From: Epiperipatus broadwayi
Lineage: Eukaryota > Onychophora > Udeonychophora > Euonychophora > Peripatidae
Direction of reading: 5' to 3'
Length of the DNA: 64,000 bases
NCBI GenBank assembly: GCA_028023455.1
Contig: JAQFVV010012509.1
Span: 2,356,001-2,420,000, forward strand
The notes under the pieces are model-generated. The model had not been told where the DNA came from, did no database searches, and worked only from the letters and a program-made list of their open reading frames with translations. Below are positions 37,733 through 49,043 of this stretch, piece after piece (position 1 is the first letter of the stretch; each line of letters begins with the position of its first letter). The position numbers were made by a program, and so were the translations under genes.

Positions 37733-38062
37733 TGCCACCAAGTAATGGATGCAGGAAGGTTTGTGCCTAAAATCCCTATCTAGTGCTACTCATCCAACAT
37801 ACCCAGACTAGTTTCTAGCTTTGACTTTCATCGGTGAGGAGCCTTGGATAGAGACCACTGCATCTAGACCTAGGATCTAATGCAACCTTCTAATATCCAC
37901 ATTTTACCTATTTGGTTAACTGTAAAACTAGGAGCCCAAGATGAAAACAACAATATTTTCAACCAAGCTCATTTCCTTGTATAGTCATATAGATTTGAAC
38001 TCAGTTTAGCATCCATACATTTTGGTCTTTGGTTTTTCAAAAACCAGTCACCATTATCCTAT
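37733..38062. repeat. Family M1 fragment (330 bp)
   Basis: Colinear with about 9768-10105: ATGGATGCAGGAAGGTTTGTG, CATCCAACATACCCAGACTAG, GAGGAGCCTTGGAT, GCATCTAGAC and GAACTCAGTTTAGCATCC all recur. The terminal inverted repeat at the right is absent, so it is a truncated copy. Confidence 0.75.
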
Positions 38063-38753
38063 CACCAATAGTACAATAAATTCTAAATGAGCAATTATAA
38101 AATTATAAACATGATAAAAATATCAAAACCACACTTTTCTTTATTTTGCTGTAATATCCTATAAATACAATTTTTTGCTAAAAAGTGTTTGAAGTGGTTT
38201 GGATAAATTGTATGATAAAAATATATTTGATATAATATAGAATTAAGTAAAAATTAATATTGTTAACCAGCATGTATAAATATTATATGATATTCAAACA
38301 AAAAAAAAAGCTGTGAATTTGTTTAGAATTATTTATAACTTAAATAGAATCTATATTACAAATAAAAAATTATGAATTTTTTTTTTTTAGACTAATTTTC
38401 TATGGTGTCAAGAGGGAAGGCACTGTAGTACAATTTTGAGATATATAAAATTCATTTATTTTGATTTGATAAATACATTTAATACTTCCGTAATGACATT
38501 ATTATTAATAAAAAATAAATGTTTATGTATTTCTCTGTGTCTTATTAATAATATATTAAAATATTTAAAAAACTCATTTTAAAATCTTTTTATTACACAC
38601 AGTTATTTATTGACAAATCTTGAAGAATTCATTATATGTAAACTATTTTTTATATATAAAATAGTATATACTTTATTATTAGTGAGAAAAAATAAAAATG
38701 GTTACAAATTTTATATTATTTTGAATATAATCAAAACAAAGATGTCATATACA

Positions 38754-39002
38754 TACATATTATACCATTTACACCTTCTTTGACACATTATCAATACTTT
38801 TATTTTTATTATTTGTATCACATTAACAGTTTCAACTGTTCTGCAGTCATCATCAGAGTTCTTGTTGATTCTATTACCAAAACAAATCAACAAGAACTCT
38901 GATGATGACTGCAGAACAGTCAAAACTGTTAGTGTAATACAAATAATAAAAATAAAAGTATTGATAAAGTGTCAAAGAAGGTGTAAATGGTATGATATGT
39001 TA
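38754..39002. repeat. 249 bp hairpin: two arms of about 116 bp around a 16 bp loop
   Basis: The left arm is 38754-38869 and the right arm 38886-39002, inverted copies with few mismatches. Both carry ACTGTTCTGCAGTCATCATC and TACACCTTCTTTGACAC words. It is a foldback MITE or a recent inverted duplication. No coding. Confidence 0.85.
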
Positions 39003-39082
39003 TAATAAAAATCAATACATAGGAAAAGAAGTAGAAAATTATACATACATATTGTATATTAATCTGCATAACCATGACTTAA

Positions 39083-39262
39083 ATCATCAGTGAGGAGCCT
39101 TGGATCTGAGAGCAGTGCTCTCAGATCCAAGGCTCCTCACTGATGATGGCCACAAGTCAGAAACTAGTCTGGGGATATTGGATGAGTAGGCACTAGATAA
39201 AGATTTTATGCATAAGCTTTCTGGCATCCATTGATTACTCTGGTTGGCACTACTGTATGGAG
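39083..39262. mobile_element. Family M1 copy with a 65 bp perfect palindrome at its left end
   Basis: 39083-39147 is a palindrome centred on 39115 (ATCATCAGTGAGGAGCC...GGCTCCTCACTGATGAT). It is followed by the usual family interior: AAACTAGTCTGGGGATATTGG, AGGCACTAGATAAAGATTTT, CATCCATTGATTACTCTGG and TATGGAGAGTTTTGCC at the right end. The left terminal repeat has been replaced by an inverted copy of interior sequence. Confidence 0.75.
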
Positions 39263-40104
39263 AGTTTTGCCTTTGTTTAATGTTCAATATTAGCATTGAC
39301 AATGCTAATTGCATCTTATATCAGTAATAATGATTACTACTTTATAGATAAAAAATATATAATGTGGTCGTATGCATGAGAACATAAACAAAATGATAAA
39401 AGTAACATTAGGTGAACTGTAGTTCAAAAAGCTACAATGTGAGATTGCCAAGATAATATCTGTTCCCATGGTTAATTCTCAAAACATAATTTACATCTAT
39501 TTTTAATAATATATTTCAACAATTCACATTTGTTATATATACAGTACTTAACAAAATGTGATAATAAACAGCCTTAAGTATAAATGTAATACAGAACTAT
39601 TTATTAAAAAAAAGGGTCTCAAATATTAAAAAAATATCACTAACAAGTTGTTTGTATTTGGAAGGTTTAAATAAAGTTTAAAATTTTCTATACATTTAAC
39701 ATTCACTCATAAATGATGGAAATAGTCCAACATATCACATCTTATAATATACCATCATTACAAACCTTCAAACAAATATCACATGCCCCTCTTAAAACAT
39801 CCAAAATATCATATGTAGTTTTTAAATATTCAAAAAATGTCCTATCATGCTTTCAACAGTCCATAAAATGTTATGTAGATCTAAAATATCATCTGTAGTT
39901 CTAGCGACCCAACCCTGGTATATAGAGAGAAAAAATTTGTAAAGACTACATTTACTAATCTTAAAAAAAAAAAATAGACAATTCTGTGGGCAGTAAATCG
40001 TTATTAATAGATGCTTATTATAATCACATCATATTCTACATACTTTTTCAAATACAGCTATTGCAATACATAATTTTCCTTTTCAAAAATTTCAAAAAAA
40101 AAAG

Positions 40105-41255
40105 TACGGTAATTAAAGTCAAAATAAAAGTCATAGATCAATTCATAGATCACATGACCCTATCTCTTAAGCTTGTAAGTTATAAACCGTGAGGATTGCC
40201 AATTCCTCTACGAGCTTTATGATAAATGCTTAGCCAGAGCCAGCACTTAAAATATATCTGTCAGGAACCCCTCCCCAAACCCCTGACCATGATTTCGTGC
40301 TTTGGCACTCCTCATAGGGTGTCAGGGTAGGTTCAGACACTAGATCTAAAAATATCAACCCAAAGCTAAGCACTTAGCTAAAAGTTACCTATTGAGTGGA
40401 AAATCTGAAATTTTCAGACCTCTACATGTCTTCAAACCCAGCTATTCAACTCAAATAGCTATATGGGGCTGATAGATCTTCATCGCTGATAGATCTTCAG
40501 CCATATGGCTGAAGATCTATCAGCCCCATATAGCTATTTGAGTTGAATAGCTGGGTTTGAAGACATGTAGATGTCTGAAAATTTCAGATTTTCCACTCAA
40601 TAGGTAACTTTTAGCTAAGTGCTTAGCTTTGGGTTGGTATTTTTAGATCTAGTGTCTGAACCTACCCTGACACCCTGTCAGGAGTGCCAAAGCACAAAAC
40701 CATGGTCAGGGGTTTGGGGAGGGGTTCCTGACAGAGATATTTTAAGTGCTGGCTCTGGCTAAGCATTTATCAGAAAGCTCGTAGAGGAATTGGCAATCCT
40801 CACTGTTTATAACTTATAAGCTTAAGAGATAGGGTCATGTGATCTATGAATTGATCTATGACTTTTATTTTGACTATTTATAGTCTCTGCCAAAAGTATT
40901 ATGCAATTTTATATTGCTATGACTGTTAATATATGGTATGGCTGAAGATCTATCAGCCCCATAGAGCTATTTGAGTTGGATAGCTGGGTTTGAAGACATG
41001 TAGATGTCTGAAAATTTCAGATTTTCCACTCAATAGATAACTTTTAGCTAAGTGCTTAGCTTTGGGTTGGTATTTTTAGATCTAGTGTCTGAACCTACCC
41101 TGACACCCTGTGAGGAGTGCCAAAGCACAAAACCATGGTCAGGGGTTTGGGGAGGGGTTCCTGACAGAGATATTTTAAGTGCTGGCTCTGGCTAAGCATT
41201 TATCATAAAGCTTGTAGAGGAATTGACAATCCTCACTGTTTACGGTAATTAAAGT
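40105..41255. mobile_element. Large head-to-head palindrome plus a third unit, flanked by a 15 bp direct repeat (family P)
   Basis: Arms at 40117-40504 and 40505-40875 are inverted copies centred on CCATATGG (40501-40508). The left arm is 17 bp longer because CTGATAGATCTTCATCG is duplicated near the centre. A third copy, in the orientation of the right arm but lacking its outer 65 bp, is at about 40937-41240. TACGGTAATTAAAGT occurs exactly at 40105-40119 and 41241-41255. The units carry GGTCAGGGGTTTGGGGAGG and AGAGATATTTTAAGTGCTGG; no frame is conserved. A shorter relative is at 56468-56632. Confidence 0.85.
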
Positions 41256-42344
41256 ATTATCTCTTCTCCCATCTCGATACAAACTCTCAAGCAACGATAA
41301 TAAACTTTTTTAAAAAATCAATTCTTAGCATTTATTAAAAAAATAAATTACTTGTGTATTTACGGTAAAATAACTTCAGTTAATTGCAAAAAAATATTAA
41401 CAAATAAAGTGGAAATATTATTATAAAAATGTCGTTCTTAATAATTAAAATAACAGTAAAAAAAAACCAACAACACGTTTTTTTGCAGCCACTTTATTTC
41501 ATACTGTTATTGTATGCCCCTGAAAGTGTATAATTTAACAAACTACCACTTTTGTCCTTCCTAAAACAGCAAATTCACAAGTATCTCTTTTTTAAAAAAA
41601 AAAGTTAATAAATTACACACGTTCGAGTAAAAAAAATGTAAACAAATACTTCGACACTGAAATTGGATTATTTAAAATAAAACGCCTATGTACTTTAAAT
41701 ATGTTAATTTTAAAAAATTTGAATACATTTTTAATAAATTCCATTCACAACATAATATTCAAACGTTAATTCGGTGGGGACCCTTAACACGTGGTGAACA
41801 ATTAATATATGGTTAAAATTATCGTGAATTTTATAACATCCGTTAAAATGAAATTATCATTATTTTTTTAACATTCCTTTTTTGTTTTACCATTGTTGGA
41901 AATATGATTAAATTTGAAATCTTCCATCGACAGAACAAAATGCAGTGGAATATCTTCACAATTACTGAATAGTGTCTGCCAGAAAAGTGATACCGGTCCA
42001 CAGACATGAATTACCACGTTTGTTATATATAGTTTGCTTAATCAAGTTTTAATTTCTTTACTGTATTTACATTAATTTTTTTTTTTAATTGCTAACCTTT
42101 GGACTTTTGTGTTTCTTTATTATTTAAAATATTGTTTATACTATAAGTTGGGAGCCCCAGTAAATTGATTATTTAAAATAAAATACCTGGCAAGTTTCCA
42201 GTCAGGCAAGCTACTTAAATACTGAAATAATTAAACAATTATACTTGATACAACATCAAGTGATTAATACACAGTTTCTTAATAAAATTATTGACAAAAT
42301 TACAAATATGCAGTAGTTACTTTAAATAACTGATCAATATAGAA
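41256..42344. other. AT-rich non-coding stretch
   Basis: No supported gene, RNA or element. Confidence 0.5.
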
Positions 42345-42890
42345 CAGGAGTGGCCAACTTTGCCTTAAAGAACCATATGTAATAAATTTATGGTGTTTGA
42401 GAACTCCAAAACTTACATATTACATAAATTTTTACACATTTTGTTACAGAATATATAAACATTAAAAAAATACAGGAGAAAAAATGGTTTAGCCATAAGG
42501 AAGGAAAGTGAAGGGAAAAGATTAATGAGGATTAAAGTTCTGAGAAAGACTGCAGGGGCAATCAAAACTGTTAACTGTCAAGAAATGATTGTATGAGCAT
42601 TGGTTTAATAATAAAGAAATTTAATATGTTAAAAAAAAAAATACATGTATGTAATAATATTTATTCAAGTGTACAGTTTCTAAAATATTGATTTTTATTA
42701 ATTTTAATAAATACAAAGTACATCCAAACTTTTTTCATAAATTCTGATTTTTTTCTAAGTTATAAGTTTACAAATTTGTCAATTCTTTTATGTTAATTAT
42801 GAAATAAAAACATCTTACGCCAACATATTTTATGAGCTGCACATCATATGTCAAAAGAATGGCTCAAAAGGTACAGTTGACCAATATTTG
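42345..42890. mobile_element. Possible degenerate hAT-like element
   Basis: The left end CAGGAGTGGCCAACTTTGCC is a common hAT terminal form. The right end, near GGCTCAAAAGGTACAGTTGACCA, is a mutated inverted version, and CATATGT words recur inside both ends. No 8 bp duplication was found. The interior is AT-rich with no transposase. Confidence 0.4.
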
Positions 42891-44264
42891 TATATATTAC
42901 ACAAAAAAAAATCATTCATAAAATCTGCATAGATCAAAAAGGTTATCTTCAGAAAACGAAGATTGACAAAAACAAAAATAGGTATTTTGGAAACTTCACT
43001 TATCAGAGAAAAAGATTTTAAAAATAAAATACATTAGCCAATATAAGACAGATGTTCTAAATAACAAATGGGATAATAAAACAACTCGAGCATCCAGAGA
43101 AAAACAAGTATTTTTTAAAAAACGTAACTAAAGTTTGCTAAAAGTGTTTGAAGTTTGGATAAATTATATTTATATATGCAGATCAAATTTTTTAATCTTT
43201 AATAATGAAAAATAAATTTTTGATTGGAACATTTTATAAAACATTAACACATACTTTTTTCCCTATAAGAATGCAATACCATTAATTTGATAATCTTGAT
43301 TCCTTTGTCTTTATGAATTAACAATTTTATCAAAATGAAATACTGTATATAGGACTAGTCCAACTAAATACCGTTCATTCCATCATTATAAATGTTACAA
43401 GTTTAAATATTAAATAACTATTAAAAGTATAATTAGTCCACTACAGCTCTGCCATCTACTGAAAGCTTGGCAAATCAACAGATGGTAGATATATGGTTTA
43501 TTAAATACTTAATGCTATATCCATACTACCAGAATTATTTTCTGGCTTAAGACCTTCTAGAGTTTTGAATATACATCTAATTTATCTAGATTTTTCAGAT
43601 TGAATGTAGCTCTCATCTAGTGCTTTTATTTTTTGTAATATATCATACAAGATATACCCAGCCTATGTAAAGACATCTTTTTTTTTAAATTGGTTGCTTA
43701 ACAATTTTTTTTAAAGATTTAATATAAATTAAACAAAAGATTTTAATATAAAAATATCAGAAATGTTGCTGGTCTGAAAAGATGTCGTTTTTATAATACC
43801 TTTTTTTTTTTATTGATTGCTTTAACAATTTTTTTCGCTTTGCAGAATTACTTACTTTGAATAAAATGCTCGTAATCAAATTAAACCTCTAAATTAAAAT
43901 TAAAATTTTTAAATATACATGTTATATTTTATATGTGAATTTGATAGCAATATGAACAACTATTAATGGGAAAATTAGCATGAATTACATATCAACATAC
44001 ACAATTCCAATTATATGCTAACCAAAAGTAAATGTAAATACAGTACTAACCGTTTTTCTCTCTCACTAAACATCACATTTCAAACAAGAATTTAGGTATG
44101 GCAATCACATTTTCTTCACAATTTAAAAACTATACCTATTCAGTTCTGTACTATAATTAAAAGCACATGTACTGATTTTTTTTCAGTGTTTTTATTGATG
44201 GCAAAATTATTTTCTTCATATAAAATATGCTTTGTAATAAAAATTATTAAATATAGATTGGAAT
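42891..44264. other. AT-rich non-coding stretch
   Basis: No supported gene. Two similar T-rich segments at 43678-43710 and 43798-43835 (TTGGTTGCTTAACAATTTTTT and TTGATTGCTTTAACAATTTTT) may be a diverged duplication. Confidence 0.5.
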
Positions 44265-44266
44265 TA

Positions 44267-45898
44267 CACCTGGGTCTAATTTCGTTTTATGCGGTAGATA
44301 GGTTCCGCAGAAAACCCACATTAAAAAAATTCGCACAAAAATAGACATCTTGAAAAATGGGGGATATGTTCTGTAATTTTCAGAAATCGCATAAAAGCAA
44401 AGCAACAAGGAAAAATTACTTTAAAATTCGCATAAAAAAAAATAAAGAAATAAAATATGACTAATAAAAAATTTCAAATATTTGAAAAAAATTGATACAA
44501 GACAAACCTTTTTACTTTTTTTATTAAGTACAGTATTTAATTTTATTCAAAACAATATGTTTTTATGTGTAATTTATTTCATTTTTTCATACACATTTGA
44601 ATCATTATCGCTATTTGACAATAAGCGGTTCTTTTGTAAACTGGTAAGAAATCACATCTCACAAGAGGAAGTACAACTAACACCACTTTCAGTCTTGTGC
44701 CGTGTTAATGGTTTTCTATCGACAATGTAATCAGTGATTAAACTTTGAAACGATGAGTTTACTAATTTTTTATGAAGCTCACGATATCCAGACTGCTATG
44801 TCTAGCTGTTAGAGAATGCACTTCCATTAATGCAATTCTATATATATATAATACTTCTACAAATGTGTTAATAATGACTAATGGTTAAATTTTCTTTTAT
44901 ACATGTATATACATGGAGAAACTTTTAGACAGAAAAAAGTTACAAGTAAAAATATTTAAAAACTTTTAAAAATACATTATTTTTAAGTAGAAATTAAAAG
45001 TTCTTAAATATTTTACTTGTAAGTTTTTTCTGTCTAAATGTTTCTCCATGTACATATGTGTATAAAAGAAAATATAAACACCTTTTAAAGATACATTCTT
45101 TTTAAGTAGCAAATGAAAGTTATAACTTTTTTCTTTCTAAAAGTTTCTCCATGTATATATGTGTATAAAAGAAAATATAAATATACACATACATAACATA
45201 GACATACAACTACTATTTAGCTCTTGTCGGAATTTAAGAGCTTATTCATTGAAGTAAATTCAGATTTCCGCATTTTCTGACGTTTTTCTTTGTCTCACAC
45301 ATCAACATAAAATATATGACTAAATGATTTTTACTTATCAGAAAATAATAAATTTGTTTTCATTTGATAGATATTTTTGTACTACTGAAATAAATTTTAA
45401 ATGTTCACATTTTGTTTCTATATTAAAAAAATGAGATTGCAATCAAAATAAAAAGATTATAGATTATCATTTGAAAGATTATTTTCAGTTTACAAAATCA
45501 ACAAAATGTTATTTCTGATTATTTTTAAAAATCTAAAAGAATATTTATTTCTGTTATATCTAACAAAATATGTTTTAAATTAAAATTTTTGAATATTTAT
45601 TGCGATATTTTTATACTCTTAAGTATAAATCTATTATTATTATTTACTCATAAGTAAGATTCTAAATAGCTTGAGGCCACATTCACGTTAGTTGCTAATA
45701 TAACATTATATTTTGGAAGAAAAAAAAGTATTTAAAATCAAAATAAGTTACTAATAATTTATATTTCTTGATCTCTAATAAATATAGGGAAATATAAACT
45801 TCTTTATTGCATAAAAGAAAACCGCATAAAAAGATATTAAGAAGAAACATGAATCGCATTTCAAAATCGCATTAAAAAATCCGCATGAGACCCAGGTG
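44267..45898. mobile_element. 1.6 kb DNA transposon-like element with TA flanks
   Basis: It begins CACCTGGGTCT and ends AGACCCAGGTG, flanked by TA on both sides (44265-44266, 45899-45900). Sub-terminal regions are full of short inverted words (TTTTATGCGG, TCGCATAAAA, CCGCATAAAA). This style resembles pogo/Tc1-mariner relatives that duplicate TA. The only frame of size (44482-44730, 82 codons) is not a recognisable transposase, so the copy is non-autonomous. A second foldback is nested inside at 44890-45175. Confidence 0.65.
44890..45175. repeat. Nested hairpin plus a third, direct copy of its right arm
   Basis: 44890-44967 and 44996-45073 are inverted copies (TACATGGAGAAACTTTTAGA and its complement). 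45074-45175 repeats 44968-45073 in direct orientation. The arrangement (inverted pair plus an extra right arm) parallels the one at 40105-41255. Confidence 0.75.
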
Positions 45899-46157
45899 TA
45901 CTTCTTTCCAAAAAATGCTTGTAATATAAATTAGTTTAGTTACATATAGTTATTTATTAATTTTATTTTCAACACTGTCAAATTCACTGTTTTTATAATT
46001 TGTTAAAGCAACCAATTAAAATAAAGTTAAAGCAACATAATTAAACAGCATTGCAGACAAACATTCATTCAAACAACAGACAAAATAGGGATTTTATATA
46101 AGAAATCAGTCTGAAATTCTAAATTATATATTAATGTTTTGAATACAAGCGAATATG

Positions 46158-46261
46158 CTTACACAGTTATATAAATCTGACATTAGTTCAGTATCAATAT
46201 ATTTTGATGTTGAAATATAAATACCGAACTAGTGTTAGATTTATATAACTAATGTAAGCAA
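46158..46261. mobile_element. 104 bp hairpin MITE
   Basis: GCTTACACAGTTATATAAATC at the left and its inverted near-copy at the right (GATTTATATAACTAATGTAAGC-type end) form arms of about 34 bp. The interior TTAGTTCAGTATCAATATATTTTG resembles the M1 interior near 10030-10060, hinting at shared ancestry. Confidence 0.65.
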
Positions 46262-46439
46262 GTTGGCTGGATTCAAAAGAATGTTTTTAAATTATGAGCT
46301 GATACCTTTATAATACAAAAATATGGATGCTGGATAAAAATGAATTAGATCCAAAAAAATATAATGAAAGCCGTAATCCAGAAACTAAATTGAATATAAG
46401 AATAGAGCAGCATTATGTAGAGATTTGGCAACTATTAAT

Positions 46440-46500
46440 TACTCAAGACGGATTGAACTTGAGACACTTTCATCCTGCAATGGATTGATAATGGTTGAAA
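46440..46500 (+). pseudogene. RTE-type LINE 3' end fragment (copy 3)
   Basis: Only the last 60 bp or so of the RTE element remain: GGATTGAACTTGAGACACTT, CATCCTGCAATGGATTGATAATGG, as at 50945-50990. It is a severely 5'-truncated or decayed insertion. Confidence 0.55.
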
Positions 46501-46804
46501 ATTGATGAAAATTATGAATTACTCAAACTTACTATAGATCGCAAAGTTGAAATGGAATTCTGTAAGTTGGGATCATGTGAAGCTTTTTTTGATTCTAATT
46601 TTAATTACAGATGTGCAGTGGAGCTGCGATAGACACTGTACTTTGTACATAGCATACAATAGCTAGTTTTGCTGAAAAACTGACTAAAATAGGATATGTA
46701 ATGTTTATTGAACAGCAAACGTATAGTACTTTTCAACATGCACACACACATATTATGCAGCCACTTTTTTTATATGTATTATAACAGTAAGAAAAATAGA
46801 GCTG

Positions 46805-46880
46805 CTTTAGCCTAACCTAGAGATATAGGTTCGAACCTCGCCTATCCCTCCAGATTACTACCAAGTGACTTACTCCTCAA
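46805..46880 (+). repeat. Possible tRNA-derived SINE fragment
   Basis: ATAGGTTCGAACCTCGCC contains a strong B-box (GGTTCGAACC), preceded at 46808 by TTTAGCCTAACC, a weak A-box. The spacing is shorter than in a tRNA and no acceptor stem is seen. Low confidence. Confidence 0.3.
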
Positions 46881-47145
46881 ACCTCACTAGAGTTAATTCT
46901 TTAATGCATGCTCGGTGGTCAGATAGAATTGCGACACAATAAAGGAAATTCTGACAGGTGATGATCAGGTTTACATATATAAGAAAATAGACAATATCAA
47001 CAAAGTTATTACAATGGCAAATAAAAGTTGAATATTTACATTAATGAAGCAATTAAGTATGGATGTTACAAATGATTTTGTAATGCATAAATCTATATAT
47101 ATGATTGAACAATTCTTGTGAAAAATACAGAAGTAATTTAAGAAC

Positions 47146-49043
47146 AAAAATGGGTAATAGTATGAAAACTGATCCTTACTATCTGATGGCGCTCTTTTTC
47201 ACAAAATGCACATCAATATACGGTTTTAGCAGCCTTAACTTATGGCTGACAGTACAAGGTGTTTTTTTGAACTGTAACAGGCCACCTGATGGCGATGTAT
47301 TCTACGATTACGTAATGAAATACTATGCCCATTGCATTGTGACAGTATTCGTCAAGTGAGTACTCTTCAACTCTCGCTACGGTCTGATTTGATGGTGGCC
47401 GTATTTGAAAAAGATGAAACTGTAAAAATTCATTGTCGGAAATTTTTTAGAAAGCATAGTGGAATTAGTATTCCATATTAAGAATGGTCATGTCGTCACA
47501 CGCGCTTCCCTATGCTTTTCAACTGCACACAACTTGAAAAGATTCTTCTTTTCAGCAGAGTTTTTTTCGATTTCACGCGCAAATGCCCATTTTCACATGA
47601 ATCCGTGCAAGAACTGTCAAATGTCATCTGCAAGTTGTCCGAATTGGTCGAAGCCGAGTGAATTGCCAGCCGGCCACACAAGTAGATGCACAATATTGTG
47701 TTTTCCCATAAAGAGAAACTCATGCAAGCGTACCTATGTAGGTCTGTGAAAGGAAAGTAGGTTCGAAGGCTTCAAAATCCCATTACTTACAGCTTTGAGG
47801 CTTCCCTGTTATTTTATTTGCATGTTACTTTTGGCTGCTGTTTTTTATGCCCCCCCATAAATGGTGGTGTTTTTTTTTTACTTATTTTGCTTCACAATTT
47901 GTCCAAAGTTTCGTTTCTTTTTGATTCAATAAATTATTTTATGGGGAAACTTATTGTTGTTTTTGTTGTTCACATGATTATAAAGTAGGTAGGTAATATT
48001 TGATAAGTTTCATTAACAGTTAAAGTAGGTAATATTTTATTATACCAAAAAAAGAAAGTGTTTAAGAGTTTATTCAAAAGGCCCCTCCAAAAAATAAAAT
48101 AAAATAATAATAAAAAACTGTGCAGTAACATAATAAAATGTTCAAAAAGAAAATCCAAATAGAAGTCGATAATTAAAAATCAAAACAAACCTTCCGCGCC
48201 ATCCCACCCCCCGACTTAAAAAAAAAGTGTTCTTTAAAAATGAACTGTTTATGTCTTTTTTTTAAATTAAAGGCCCAAAAAATTAAGGAAGAACTTTTCG
48301 CTCTCATATAAAGCTTTCTGTAGCGGAAAGATTTGAAACAACAACAAAAAAAAGCCTCATAATAAATTAACAATATAAAAAAAAGACAATTCAAAATCAA
48401 AACCCCTCTCCCTTCCACCCTCTAAAAAACCAAGTGTTAGTATATTCAAAAGTACCGAATTGTTGTTTGAAGTCTTTCAGCAAATCAAAACTTCAACCAA
48501 AAAAAAAAAAGATGATAAGTTAAAAGCAAACAACCAACCCCCCCCCCCATAATCTAAAAACAACAAAATGTGTGTTGCCGTATTTTTGTGTAAACAAATC
48601 AACAGAGCGTTAATTTATAATTTCAAAGCAAACCAATACCCCTACATCATCTAAAACAAAGTGTTTGTTTCTTTAAAAAAAAATGAACAAAAAAAAAAAC
48701 CTTGTGAAAAAAAATTTGGTTTACCATAAGTAATATTATGTAAAGAAACATACAGACAGTTAGTCATTAATTTACAAACAAACCAACACCCCTAGACCAT
48801 CTAAAAACAAAGTATTTGTTTATTAAAAAAACAAAAAAAAACCCGGGTGGAATAAAAAAAAACTTTGGTGGTTTACCGGCGCCGACGAAAAAAAATTAAA
48901 AACTGGTTGAAAAAAAAATCTTTTACCGTAATATTATGTAAACAAACAGACGGCCCATGAATCGATATATTGATGTGAATTGGGTGAAAAAGAGCGCCAT
49001 TAGCCGGTAAGGTTCAGTATTCATACTATTACCCAAAAATGAT
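47146..49043. mobile_element. 1.9 kb inverted-repeat-bounded element with C-rich tandem interior
   Basis: 47146-47222 and 48963-49043 are inverted copies; both contain GGGTAATAGTATGAA and TGGCGCTCTTTTTCAC. The interior is GC-richer at 47230-47760, followed by several degenerate direct units of about 170-200 bp (about 48150-48960) carrying ACCCCTC/ACCCCTA and ATCTAAAAACAAAGT words. Frames on both strands at 47105-47359 and 47459-47749 are open but match no transposase I know. It is probably a non-autonomous DNA transposon. Confidence 0.55.
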
